Source: a virus. From it: 41,921 bases of DNA. The stretch covers positions 1 to 41,921 of IMG/VR virus record IMGVR_UViG_3300023313_000016. One strand, 5' to 3'. Each line of letters starts with the position of its first letter. Positions within the stretch are counted from its first letter, which is position 1. This document shows, piece after piece, positions 1 through 6,595 of the stretch. The translations under genes were made by a program, and so were the position numbers. The notes under the pieces were generated by a model, which saw nothing but the letters and a program-made list of their open reading frames with translations, had not been told where the DNA came from and did no database searches.

Positions 1-314
1 ATTCCTCATACACCCCCTAATAGCCTCATACAGAGCCTTATATAGAGAGGTAGGCTGACCCCTTAGAGAGAGCAGAGAGACCCCCTATGACCCCTTTGCG
101 GGCTTCGATTAGGAGGATACTATCCCCCGCATATAATTTTGCTAATATTGACCTCCCTGCACCCCACATATAATTTCCCTGATATCGAGCCGCCCTTCAG
201 CCTAGCACCACAGGACTGCCTATAGCACCGCCATTGCACCATCGCACCACAAACAAAAACAGGGAACCGACCTAAGCCAATGCCCTGTATGTATGCTACC
301 TGTATGTATGCTGC
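1..314. other. Non-coding left end with short direct repeats
   Basis: No convincing gene is seen here; the longest rightward ATG frame is 28 codons without a good ribosome site. It is the downstream end of the leftward small-gene block. Direct repeats are visible: CCTCATACA at 4-12 and 24-32, CATATAATTT at 130-139 and 167-176, and CCTGTATGTATGCT at 284-297 and 299-312 (15-bp period). The stretch 155-250 also carries several GCACC pentamers. No stem followed by a U-run in the leftward direction is evident, so I see no clear terminator. Confidence 0.5.
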
Positions 315-638
315 CTACAGCCCTCCTCCTATCTCGTTCATCAACCTCTCCAACGCATGAATGTTAGCCCTTATTTCAGCTCGCCTATCTACAGACTCAC
401 CCCCGCCACAACAAACGTTACCTAACGACCTCCCTCTGCTAACCTCTTTACGCTTGCCCCAATTGGAAAACTCCACCACGTATCTACCGGCTAACCCTTC
501 TAGCTTTAATGCGCTATTAAGCCTCTTGACTGCCCTCTCTGCTGCATCCTGCGTGATCCATGAATCATGGTAGACACGCTGCATTGAACCTTCTGTTTCT
601 GTTTCAAGCCAGACTCTGTATAATATTACGTTGCTCAT
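315..638 (-). CDS. Small hypothetical protein (107 aa)
   Basis: I do not recognise this protein. It is last in the leftward small-gene block. The ATG at 638 is preceded by an AGGGGATATATC ribosome-binding stretch. The N-terminal half has an alternating hydrophobic strand (ILYRVWLE) followed by a segment VYHDSWITQDAAERAVKRLN that looks like a turn and amphipathic helix. The same strand, Y-x-S and helix plan recurs in the proteins at 3079-3261 and 3353-3526, so these may be distant paralogues (inference). The C-terminal part contains a CCGGGES stretch and a charged helix. Confidence 0.75.
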   Translation of the reverse strand: MSNVILYRVWLETETEGSMQRVYHDSWITQDAAERAVKRLNSALKLEGLAGRYVVEFSNWGKRKEVSRGRSLGNVCCGGGESVDRRAEIRANIHALERLMNEIGGGL

Positions 639-659
639 GATATATCCCCTTTTATATGT

Positions 660-884
660 TTAAGTTAATTCAATATAGCCGTTATCTGTCTCTTTAAGCT
701 CACCATCATTTATTAAGCTGTCAGTGTATGCATAAACTGCCTGATCAAACGCCACTGGATCAACCTCTCTTAATAACGTTCCTTGCGCATGCTGGTATCC
801 GATCACTTGAACGGTATCATAACAATCATTTAACATCTCTTCAACCCTGTCCGCCATCTCTTCATATGTTATTAAGTCACTCAC
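660..884 (-). CDS. Small acidic hypothetical protein (74 aa), GTG start
   Basis: This is an acidic, helix-rich protein of unknown function with no recognised motif. The start is GTG at 884, chosen because AAAGGAGATATATC lies directly upstream at a good distance. That ribosome site overlaps the TAA stop of the preceding small gene at 898-1056, so the two are probably translated as a coupled pair. Likely an early accessory gene from its location (inference). Confidence 0.75.
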   Translation of the reverse strand: MSDLITYEEMADRVEEMLNDCYDTVQVIGYQHAQGTLLREVDPVAFDQAVYAYTDSLINDGELKETDNGYIELT

Positions 885-897
885 GATATATCTCCTT

Positions 898-1056
898 TTA
901 GGTTAAGACTCTAGCTGGAACGACGATGAACGTGTTACCGACTTCTTCAAGTGCCATTTCGTCCGCTATACGCTCTGCTGTTAGTTCTTCTGTTGCTGTA
1001 CCGATTAATTCTAGGTGCCCTGATTCAAGCTGTTCAAATACGTTGTAGATTAACAT
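898..1056 (-). CDS. Very small hypothetical protein (52 aa)
   Basis: This gene is below common length cut-offs. It starts at ATG 1056 with GGAGGA six bases upstream, inside the end of the gene at 1059-1262, and ends in TAA within the ribosome site of the next gene. The protein begins MLIYNVFEQLESGHLELIG, continues as an acidic helix (EELTAERIADEMALEEVG) and ends in a strand (TFIVVPARVLT). Strong ribosome site, tight packing on both sides and natural amino-acid composition support a real gene. Function unknown. Confidence 0.75.
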   Translation of the reverse strand: MLIYNVFEQLESGHLELIGTATEELTAERIADEMALEEVGNTFIVVPARVLT

Positions 1057-1058
1057 GT

Positions 1059-1262
1059 CTAGTCCTCCCCGTTAACGTGAGTGCACAAACAGGAGGAACA
1101 AGCAGCGCCCTCAAACTTAGAACCTTCTTGGTAAAAGATCGTTCGATGCGCACCCGCCAGTCCTTCGCATTCGCCATACTTAAGTTCGCAATTAAGGTTG
1201 ATGTTTAAGTCCGCATCTTCATCAGTACGTTCAATATTAAACCATTCGTTTAAGTTAAGCAT
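1059..1262 (-). CDS. Small cysteine-containing hypothetical protein (67 aa)
   Basis: ATG at 1262 follows AAAGGAGTCAAAC, the same leader as the gene starting at 2406, so both may share a recently copied leader. The protein has an acidic N-terminal half and a CELKYGEC segment, then CSSCLCTH near the C-terminus; five cysteines and a histidine in these two clusters suggest metal binding (inference). No family recognised. Its stop lies two bases from the start of the next gene. Confidence 0.75.
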   Translation of the reverse strand: MLNLNEWFNIERTDEDADLNINLNCELKYGECEGLAGAHRTIFYQEGSKFEGAACSSCLCTHVNGED

Positions 1263-1293
1263 GTTTGACTCCTTTGTTAGTTCAAGTTAGTTG

Positions 1294-2169
1294 TTAGCAA
1301 TCAATTCTAGTTTGCGCAAAAATTTCAAAGATACGTCCAGTTTTTTTGCATGTAACAGTGATCATCTGATCTTTTGAAAGCGACACGAAATCGAAGTAGT
1401 CCTCAAATATATCTTGGTCACTATCGAACGTGTCCCATTGATCAAAGTCTAGCTCGCTAAAATCAATGTCGTTCGCTTGAATTACTTCTGAAGAAGTAAT
1501 TTCGTTTGAAAGACAAAAAGATATCTTTGCACCCGTTAGCACCTCCACTAGTGCGTCGTTCATATGAAAGAATCTGGTCTCACCGTAATTGCCTCGCACA
1601 TCGCCGCCTCGGTGAACTTCAAGCGCTATGATGCAATCATCGTCGTAGAACCAATCATCAGAATTGGAAAAAACATTGAAATGGATGTTATAAATTAGAT
1701 CATTGTCATGGTTGTAAGTATTTCCGCCATTTTCGCATCCAAATTTTTCCTCAAGTTTTTCGAGATATTTTTCCGAATTTTTCGGAGAAAATTCGTCACA
1801 TAGTTCTAAGACTGCTTGCGTGTTAACAGAAACATCCAAACTTTTTACACCCTTGAACTCGCTCACTTCATGTATTATTTCGTTAGCTTTAGTATCGTCT
1901 GTATAACAAGTTATTCCCCATCCGTTTGAACCGCCTAGACCGTACGTGTGACCGACCTCACCGAGTGTAACGCCACCTAGAACCACTTTGCTTTTTTCTA
2001 GTCCTTTTTTGAGTTTCAAAAAGGCTCTTGTAGCATCGTTGAAATCATCCATTGAAATTAAAATTTGGCTGTTATTCATTGCGCTGGCTTGTTTTTCTAC
2101 TATCGCAACAATTTCGTTAATATCTGTAATAGCTGTTTTTTCTTTTGATAGTTTTAGTTGGATTCGCAT
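1294..2169 (-). CDS. Acidic hypothetical protein (291 aa)
   Basis: This is the largest unknown gene of the left end. ATG at 2169 follows CAAAGGAAACTACC. The protein is strongly acidic toward the C-terminus (residues about 235-265 are rich in Asp, Glu and Phe). A central segment contains Gly-rich and His/Asp motifs (GLGGSNGWGI; NHDNDLIYNIHFNVF; FYDDDC). I recognise no catalytic signature. High acidity recalls DNA-mimic or host-takeover proteins, but that is speculation. A weak sigma-28-like element lies just upstream at 2206-2233. Confidence 0.8.
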   Translation of the reverse strand: MRIQLKLSKEKTAITDINEIVAIVEKQASAMNNSQILISMDDFNDATRAFLKLKKGLEKSKVVLGGVTLGEVGHTYGLGGSNGWGITCYTDDTKANEIIHEVSEFKGVKSLDVSVNTQAVLELCDEFSPKNSEKYLEKLEEKFGCENGGNTYNHDNDLIYNIHFNVFSNSDDWFYDDDCIIALEVHRGGDVRGNYGETRFFHMNDALVEVLTGAKISFCLSNEITSSEVIQANDIDFSELDFDQWDTFDSDQDIFEDYFDFVSLSKDQMITVTCKKTGRIFEIFAQTRIDC

Positions 2170-2205
2170 GGTAGTTTCCTTTGTGTGGGTTAGTTCTTAA
2201 TTTAC

Positions 2206-2233
2206 TTCTCGGTTCGTTTGTCGTTTTACTTTA
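2206..2233 (-). promoter_or_regulatory. Weak candidate sigma-28-like promoter
   Basis: On the minus strand TAAAGTAA is followed after 12 bases by ACCGAGAA: six of eight matches to each half of the FliA consensus, but one base too much spacing. It would start transcription about 30 bases upstream of the 291-aa gene. It is supported mainly by the stronger sites elsewhere in the window. Confidence 0.3.
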
Positions 2234-2241
2234 GCTTTATT

Positions 2242-2406
2242 TTAATTAATTTTTCTTTTATTGAATTCCTTATGCGCCCAAGACACGGCGTGACCTTCGC
2301 TCCAATGCTGACTCTCTGCGATCACTTTACCGTCCAGCAACAAAAATGATCTGTAAAGGTCTAGACCGTGGCTTCGAGTAAATTTTATTGAGTATGTGTA
2401 CTTCAT
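2242..2406 (-). CDS. Small hypothetical protein (54 aa)
   Basis: The protein MKYTYSIKFTRSHGLDLYRS... is short, basic and without a recognised domain. An in-frame ATG at 2442 would add 12 residues, but I choose ATG 2406: it has a strong AGGAG seven bases upstream (ACAGGAGTCAAAT), and the promoter-like element at 2450-2476 would start transcription only a few bases before 2442. The plan is two strands, then a helix (EGHAVSWAHKEFNKRKIN). Confidence 0.7.
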   Translation of the reverse strand: MKYTYSIKFTRSHGLDLYRSFLLLDGKVIAESQHWSEGHAVSWAHKEFNKRKIN

Positions 2407-2449
2407 ATTTGACTCCTGTTGTGTTGTTGTGTTCTTAATCATAATATAC

Positions 2450-2494
2450 CTTTCGGCACATGGTCAGATAAACTTAGGACTATTTCAAACTTTA
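2450..2494 (-). promoter_or_regulatory. Candidate sigma-28-like promoter with doubled -35
   Basis: On the minus strand the order is TAAAGTTT (2494-2487), AAATAGTCC, TAAGTTTA (2476-2469), 11 bases, then GCCGAAAG (2457-2450). The -10 part matches GCCGATAA at six of eight; the proximal -35 is TAAGTTTA, a one-base contraction of the consensus. The upstream AAATAGTCC is shared with the promoter at 5880-5906 and nearly shared with the one at 41067. The doubled TAAAGTTT recalls the tandem pair at 29456-29482. Confidence 0.5.
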
Positions 2495-2505
2495 TTATTA
2501 AGGTT

Positions 2506-2576
2506 GTGATTACTAAAGGTTACAGGTACAATTAATACTTCATTAAACCTAAAGTCACGTAACCTGTTGTAATCAC
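2506..2576. repeat. 18-bp inverted repeat
   Basis: Arm GTGATTACTAAAGGTTAC (2506-2523) matches the reverse complement of 2559-2576 (GTGATTACAACAGGTTAC) at 16 of 18 positions, with a 35-base AT-rich spacer. It sits just upstream of the doubled -35 element of the leftward promoter, the place expected for an operator. Origin hairpin is the alternative. Confidence 0.75.
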
Positions 2577-2797
2577 TTAACTTCACTTTTCTACTATATA
2601 TAGGTAAATAGTAAAATAAAAATAAAATATTACTCAAGTTTTAGGAAAATCGACCGATACAGTATACGTAGGGTAAGAAGTAGGGACCAGTGCGACCACT
2701 GCCCTTGCAAGTTGCGTGCCGATGTTTTTATTGGTGCGTTAATTGCATGCGTGCGAGTGGCAGCCTTCTTGCTAATGCAATATTGGGTCCAACTTTC

Positions 2798-2833
2798 TTG
2801 GCACACTTTTTGCTATAGCACAGACCGTGCCAA
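2798..2833. repeat. Cruciform-like element with nested palindrome
   Basis: TTGGCAC (2798-2804) and GTGCCAA (2827-2833) form a perfect 7-bp stem. Inside lies the perfect 10-bp palindrome TGCTATAGCA (2811-2820). A further hairpin, CAGTG-CGAC-CACTG, is at 2688-2701 with GGG/CCC just outside. No U-run follows in either direction, so these are not simple terminators. Confidence 0.6.
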
Positions 2834-2961
2834 CATGATTTTTTGCGGTAGGTGGGTATAGGGGGAGGGATAGTCTCTAATTTCTAATCTAAAACCTAAA
2901 TAATTTGCACGAGACTTCTAATCTATAATACTTAAAATTTCTACAACTTCTATGTGAGGGT

Positions 2962-3051
2962 ACTCCAGCAAACTGTACTTTTTACAATATACACAATCTG
3001 CTGAAATACACTTTTTCACTTTATACGATATCTGGTGAAATACACTTTTCA
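2962..3051. repeat. Iteron-like repeats, 33-34-bp spacing
   Basis: Two clear copies, ATCTGCTGAAATACACTTTT (from 2996) and ATCTGGTGAAATACACTTTT (from 3030), differ at one base in 20. A degenerate third, CAGCAAACTGTACTTTTTACA, lies about 33 bases upstream. Regularly spaced direct repeats suggest binding sites for a replication or regulatory protein. Confidence 0.6.
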
Positions 3052-3078
3052 TATTCCCGTAAATACTGTGTACTTGGT

Positions 3079-3261
3079 TTAGATATCCCCACTTACAGAC
3101 TCAACATAGTAATGCCATCTGTATTTAGTTTCTAGGTCACTCATCTTGTCGTTAAGCATCTCAGCTTCTCTGTCTGCGGTAGACTTTCTGCTATAGTACG
3201 CTATCTTGACCTCCTCATGGTGTTGATGTGACTTACATAACAGATAGATTGTAGCACACAT
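3079..3261 (-). CDS. Small hypothetical protein (60 aa)
   Basis: ATG at 3261 follows GAGGAGAAAGAT, a strong ribosome site. The protein starts MCATIYLLCKSHQHHEEVKIAYYS and continues with a charged helix containing ADREAEMLND. The strand, then YxS, then Ala-Asp helix plan resembles the small proteins at 3353-3526 and 315-638. No known function. Confidence 0.75.
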   Translation of the reverse strand: MCATIYLLCKSHQHHEEVKIAYYSRKSTADREAEMLNDKMSDLETKYRWHYYVESVSGDI

Positions 3262-3287
3262 ATCTTTCTCCTCTGGTTAGTATATGC

Positions 3288-3351
3288 TAACATACAGTAT
3301 AAGTGTAATTAGACCCTAATATGACCTTAATACGTCCTATACTGTATGTTA
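3288..3351. repeat. Perfect 14-bp inverted repeat
   Basis: TAACATACAGTATA (3288-3301) is the exact reverse complement of TATACTGTATGTTA (3338-3351), with a 36-base spacer. It occupies the gap between two small leftward genes. Each arm contains TATACT on one strand, but I see no convincing -35, so operator or mRNA hairpin is more likely than a promoter pair. Confidence 0.75.
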
Positions 3352-3352
3352 A

Positions 3353-3526
3353 CTACATGTTATAGACCTTCTTCCTAAGTATAACGAACTCTTTGTTAGG
3401 ATCAACCTTGGTTAAAGTATCTATCGACTCATCTGCCTCTTCCTGTGAGTAGAATACATACCTTGCATTGGTAGACCCATTAGTATACAATTCTAGCACG
3501 ATGTATACATATTCATCTGCACTCAT
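3353..3526 (-). CDS. Very small hypothetical protein (57 aa)
   Basis: This is a short gene whose ATG (3526) overlaps the TGA of the preceding gene as ATGA, with AGGTGA just upstream: a classic coupled start. The protein begins MSADEYVYIVLELYTNGST, then ARYVFYSQEEADESIDTL, and ends in a strand (KEFVILRKKVYNM). It shares its fold plan with the 60-aa protein at 3079-3261. Function unknown; tight coupling and composition support it. Confidence 0.75.
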   Translation of the reverse strand: MSADEYVYIVLELYTNGSTNARYVFYSQEEADESIDTLTKVDPNKEFVILRKKVYNM

Positions 3527-4719
3527 ATGTCACCTATTCTTTCAACCAAGTCCTCAGGAAGTGTAGAGTCGTAGTATATGCTACCTGTTATTGTCCAAGA
3601 CTCTGACCCCTGCTCACCTTCGATGTATCCTATGGCTCTGTACAGCTCATGACCTTCTCTCAGGCAGGATACTACAGCTTCCCTACCATCTCTCAGTAGG
3701 TATCTACCCACAGTTACAGTGATTGAGGGTAGTTCTTCTTCCTCTTCCTCCTTCTCTTCAGGCTTCTCAATACTGTCAGGATGTATCTTAACTAACAGGT
3801 CAAGGCCGTCTATCTTATCGTTAAGAACTTTTCCACTTAGATCCCATTCTAGATACATGTTACTGCTCTTTAAGAACCCTCGATACCTACCTGTCTTTGC
3901 AGGTGAGTTACATCCTACTACAACAATCATACCGTTACGTGTAACATACTCTCCTGGCTCATAGTGAGGTTTCAAGAATCTCTCTTCAACATACTTTAAG
4001 GCAGACGTACCATCCTGCAGTGCTGCACCGACTATGTACTCTGTCTGTTTATGTACATATGCTAGAGCTAGAGGAAAGTTCAATACTGCAGCAATACATA
4101 ATTCCTCTGTCTGCTCTATGCAAAACTTTAATTTCCTACCATCAGCCTGTACTGCTTCCATGGCCTCATCGCCAGACAGACTCTTCTTATTGGGTAGTCT
4201 GTCCCACTGCTCTCTTGTCGATACGTCCTCTTTACTCTTGATGTTGTTGATGAAACTCTCCAAAGGACTTTCTATAAGCTTTACTAGGTCTAACTTATCC
4301 TCACCTTCTTCCCAGTAATACTTACCAGATCTAGTCCAATTCAGTCTACAATCGACACGTCCGTCATCGTGATATATGGCACCTTTGCAAGGCTGTCTGT
4401 CACCATCTCGATCGGATATTGAGTTAATATGTACAACTCTACCATTCCTAGTCTCGTAGTAGCTGCCCACTTCTATCGTTAAGGGTTCTTCGTCCTTACT
4501 TATCCTCTCAATTAGGTCTAATGGGTCTGATTTGTCGGGTTCTGAATAGTATTTGCCTGACGCAGTCCAATACTCGGTAAGATACTTTTTTGATAGTGGG
4601 CTGTAGGCTAAACCTTCACAAGTGTATCTAGGTGTCCGAACGTTTATTCTATTGATAGTAATCCTCCTACCATCTCTTGTTCTATAATCCCCTACCCTTA
4701 CCGTCAGTTTTTCTGCCAT
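3523..4719 (-). CDS. Four-repeat protein of unknown function (398 aa)
   Basis: Start chosen at ATG 4719, which has AGGAG eight bases upstream and lies after the stop of the preceding gene; the frame extends open to 4749 without a better start. The protein holds four copies of a roughly 60-75-residue unit: VGDYRTRDGRRITI...WTASGKYY...LDLIERI, VGSYYETRNGRVVHI...WTRSGKYY...LDLVKLI, PGEYVTRNGMIVVV...WDLSGKV...LDLLVKI and VGRYLLRDGREAVV...WTITGSIYY...EDLVERI. A non-repeated linker of about 100 residues separates copies two and three. Single copies of this Y-x-(T)RxG ... W ... G ... DL unit occur in many phages as small unknown proteins (from memory). Four in tandem suggest a multivalent binder. 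Confidence 0.85.
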   Translation of the reverse strand: MAEKLTVRVGDYRTRDGRRITINRINVRTPRYTCEGLAYSPLSKKYLTEYWTASGKYYSEPDKSDPLDLIERISKDEEPLTIEVGSYYETRNGRVVHINSISDRDGDRQPCKGAIYHDDGRVDCRLNWTRSGKYYWEEGEDKLDLVKLIESPLESFINNIKSKEDVSTREQWDRLPNKKSLSGDEAMEAVQADGRKLKFCIEQTEELCIAAVLNFPLALAYVHKQTEYIVGAALQDGTSALKYVEERFLKPHYEPGEYVTRNGMIVVVGCNSPAKTGRYRGFLKSSNMYLEWDLSGKVLNDKIDGLDLLVKIHPDSIEKPEEKEEEEEELPSITVTVGRYLLRDGREAVVSCLREGHELYRAIGYIEGEQGSESWTITGSIYYDSTLPEDLVERIGDI

Positions 4720-4730
4720 AATAATTACTC

Positions 4731-5099
4731 CTAGTCTAAAGTGAGCCAAGGCTCAGTTATACCTGCCATAGTCTTTACAACAAAGATGGCTAGGGGTTCT
4801 GTATCTACCCTCTCAGAGGCCCGTATTGCCCTATGGTAGCTCGCATACCTCTCAATAGTGTTAGGGTATACCAAAAGGGTTACAATCTCCTGAGAGAGAG
4901 GGTCGCAAGCCTCAGTGACATACGTACATGTACTGTCTGTTGCATCAAAGGGTTTAGATATATCATACGGAGGCACATTGTATGTTGCACCTAGCAGTCT
5001 ACCTGATACACATTCTATACGACACCTGTCTCTGCCGACGATGTGAATCTGACTGTACAGGTCGTCAATATAGATCTTACATCTGTTATAACTCACCAT
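4731..5099 (-). CDS. Hypothetical protein (122 aa)
   Basis: I place the start at ATG 5099, with GAGGT upstream; a TTG at 5102 and GTG at 5096 are alternatives. It overlaps the end of the preceding zinc-ribbon-like gene by 14 bases, so translation is probably coupled. The protein is Cys-containing (RCKIYID, RCRIECVS, STCTYVTEACD) and mixed alpha/beta. No family recognised. Confidence 0.7.
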   Translation of the reverse strand: MVSYNRCKIYIDDLYSQIHIVGRDRCRIECVSGRLLGATYNVPPYDISKPFDATDSTCTYVTEACDPLSQEIVTLLVYPNTIERYASYHRAIRASERVDTEPLAIFVVKTMAGITEPWLTLD

Positions 5100-5325
5100 C
5101 AATATCTACCTCCTCATGTACTAGTGATTCAAGCATAAGCCTAAACTCATCTTCTGATCTACGCTTACCGCACTCAGCGCACTTAAAGTCACCATTTACC
5201 ATTAAGCTGTGTGAACATACACAGTCACACTTCTTTCTAAAGATATTGTTGTAGCCATCCTTATACTTGTCGTTAGATGTCCACTTCCTATTAGCCCACT
5301 GCTTTAAACTTATCTCATCAGACAT
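5086..5325 (-). CDS. Small zinc-ribbon-like protein (79 aa)
   Basis: The start is ATG 5325 (MSDEISLKQW), with AGGAG eight bases upstream; an upstream in-frame start lacks a site. A CDCVC ... CAEC pattern with about 13 residues between the pairs looks like a treble-clef or zinc-ribbon metal site. Zn ribbons in small phage proteins often bind nucleic acids or host proteins; the target here is unknown. It overlaps the preceding gene by eight bases. Confidence 0.75.
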   Translation of the reverse strand: MSDEISLKQWANRKWTSNDKYKDGYNNIFRKKCDCVCSHSLMVNGDFKCAECGKRRSEDEFRLMLESLVHEEVDIDGEL

Positions 5326-5527
5326 TACATAACTCCTCACTGTATGGGTTGCCTACACGTATGAATCTCTCTGGCCTGTTAACTAGCTCCTTGCAGTAAC
5401 GTGCTAGTAAAGTCTCCATAGATAACACTGTGTAAGCAACATTAGGTCTATTTGGGTCAATATAGCCTGTAGAGTAGCCGTCCATTTCCCATTTTAACAC
5501 GTCTAGGTGGTGTGTAGCTGTAATCAT
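5318..5527 (-). CDS. Small hypothetical protein (69 aa)
   Basis: The frame is open to 5683, but the region upstream of 5529 is already used by the preceding gene. ATG 5527 (MITATHHLDVLKWEMDGYST) sits one base after that gene's TAA with GGGGAT upstream, so I use it. The protein has a Tyr/Gly-containing middle and a helical C-terminal half (LSMETLLARYCKELVNRPERF). Function unknown. Confidence 0.65.
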   Translation of the reverse strand: MITATHHLDVLKWEMDGYSTGYIDPNRPNVAYTVLSMETLLARYCKELVNRPERFIRVGNPYSEELCNV

Positions 5528-5528
5528 G

Positions 5529-5810
5529 TTAGGCATCCCCATACAAGTAGGTTTCAGGTCCGGTGAGACCTCTATAGGCTTCAAGACGTACCCTGTACTC
5601 AACCCCTCTGTTGATAGCATGTACTTCCATAGGTGTGACATCAGTAATCTCCTGTCCTGCTTGGTTATAGATGGTGTATTCAAGTTCCTCTGTGATAGCT
5701 GAAGATAGTGTACCTCTGTTGGATATAACTGTGTGCCCTACTATCTTGTATTGGTCAAACAGGAAGTCGAACTCTATGCGCTCTTCTACCTTCTCCATCG
5801 GTGCTAACAT
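5529..5810 (-). CDS. Small hypothetical protein (93 aa)
   Basis: First gene after the leftward sigma-28-like promoter at 5880-5906. ATG 5810 (MLAPMEKVEERIEF) has AAAGGA six bases upstream; the longer TTG-started version at 5831 has no site. The protein is beta-rich (YKIVGHTVIS, LEYTIYNQAGQEIT, VEYRVRLEAYRG), suggesting a small beta-sandwich. No specific family recognised. Confidence 0.7.
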   Translation of the reverse strand: MLAPMEKVEERIEFDFLFDQYKIVGHTVISNRGTLSSAITEELEYTIYNQAGQEITDVTPMEVHAINRGVEYRVRLEAYRGLTGPETYLYGDA

Positions 5811-5879
5811 AGTAATCCTTTCTAGACGCAAAAAATGGTCGGTGAATGTTAATGGCTATCTCTAGCACTTACATAACAC

Positions 5880-5906
5880 TCATCGACCAGTTTCATAAAA
5901 ACTTTA
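5880..5906 (-). promoter_or_regulatory. Sigma-28 (FliA)-type promoter for left small-gene block
   Basis: On the minus strand: TAAAGTTT (5906-5899), exactly 11 bases, GTCGATGA (5887-5880). The -35 half is perfect and the -10 half matches GCCGATAA at six of eight. AAATAGTCC lies directly upstream, as in other sites of this window. Expected start near 5873, about 60 bases before ATG 5810. The -35 sits just after the stop of the metallopeptidase gene. Confidence 0.7.
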
Positions 5907-5909
5907 GGA

Positions 5910-6464
5910 CTATTTTGAAGATTTCTTATTAGCTTTGTAATTAAACTGTATTAGAGGAAATAAAGAATTTTCTAACATGATGACTAAGGCTTCCTCTGAC
6001 ACATTAGCCTCAGATAGTATCTCACTGAAACCTGACTTATATAAGCACAGGTGTATTATTTCATGGAATGCTGTCTTATCTAAGATCTTCTGTGTAGTGT
6101 TCTCCTTTAGAGATAACTGTATTAGATCTAAGGCCGCATGGCACAGACCCATATCACCATTAGGTAGCTTATCCTTATACTCTATTCTTAGATCAGGTAA
6201 ACTTGGAACACTCTTAATCTGCTTCAACATTAACGTATCCTGTGTGATGGGTGGAGTGAGTAGTTTAGACACATACTCAGGTGGTCGAATGGTTGTAGGC
6301 GTACATAGCAACGCCTCGTTCTGCTTCCTCACTGCCGTAGACAATAAATCATCTGTGTAAGGTCTCTCCATTCTAAAGGTGGGTGAGCAGTTTATAACGT
6401 CATACTCAGGACGGTGGGGGGTATTACCGCTTAAGAGCCTTAGAGATGACCTCATACATATCAT
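5910..6464 (-). CDS. Zincin-type metallopeptidase-like protein (184 aa)
   Basis: Residues 134-138 form HEIIH in the context TAFHEIIHLCLYKSG, the HExxH zinc-binding motif of metallopeptidases. A following EE and helix (EEALVIMLENSLFPLIQFN) resembles a class of short phage proteins related to ImmA/IrrE-type peptidases. The target is unknown; being at the end of the morphogenesis operon beside a holin-like gene, it could act late on host or virion proteins (inference). The start is uncertain: ATG 6464 overlaps the previous small gene by 41 bases and lacks a clear ribosome site, and ATG 6371 is an alternative. Confidence 0.7.
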   Translation of the reverse strand: MICMRSSLRLLSGNTPHRPEYDVINCSPTFRMERPYTDDLLSTAVRKQNEALLCTPTTIRPPEYVSKLLTPPITQDTLMLKQIKSVPSLPDLRIEYKDKLPNGDMGLCHAALDLIQLSLKENTTQKILDKTAFHEIIHLCLYKSGFSEILSEANVSEEALVIMLENSLFPLIQFNYKANKKSSK

Positions 6465-6591
6465 CGTCTAATGTGTTCTTAGTGGACTTTACTAGCTTAC
6501 CTAGAGCCTGTAGCATGATCTCTGTGATTACTGCTTCTGTGGCTATCTTAGCTAGTAGACTCATGGCCATTGATATTAGTTTAGCTTGCAT
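6424..6591 (-). CDS. Very small helical hypothetical protein (55 aa)
   Basis: ATG 6591 follows AAAGGATAACATT, a good ribosome site, five bases after the stop of the XhlA-like gene. The protein is MQAKLISMAMSLLAKIATEA..., mostly one or two amphipathic helices with moderate hydrophobicity and a charged C-terminus (DDDMYEVISKALKR). Position next to the holin-like gene suggests a lysis accessory, but the sequence does not prove this. Confidence 0.7.
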   Translation of the reverse strand: MQAKLISMAMSLLAKIATEAVITEIMLQALGKLVKSTKNTLDDDMYEVISKALKR

Positions 6592-6595
6592 AATG

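Larger units (their letters stand above)
2443..3078. other. Non-coding structured island (candidate origin or control region)
   Basis: About 630 bases with no gene on either strand. It holds, left to right, the promoter-like element, an 18-bp inverted repeat, a locally GC-richer stretch (about 2640-2870) with several hairpins including a cruciform-like element, and three roughly 33-34-bp spaced repeats near 2966-3051. Such a mix of hairpins, AT-rich flanks and iterated repeats is typical of replication origins or multi-site operators, or of a structured RNA. Which one cannot be decided by reading. Confidence 0.6.
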
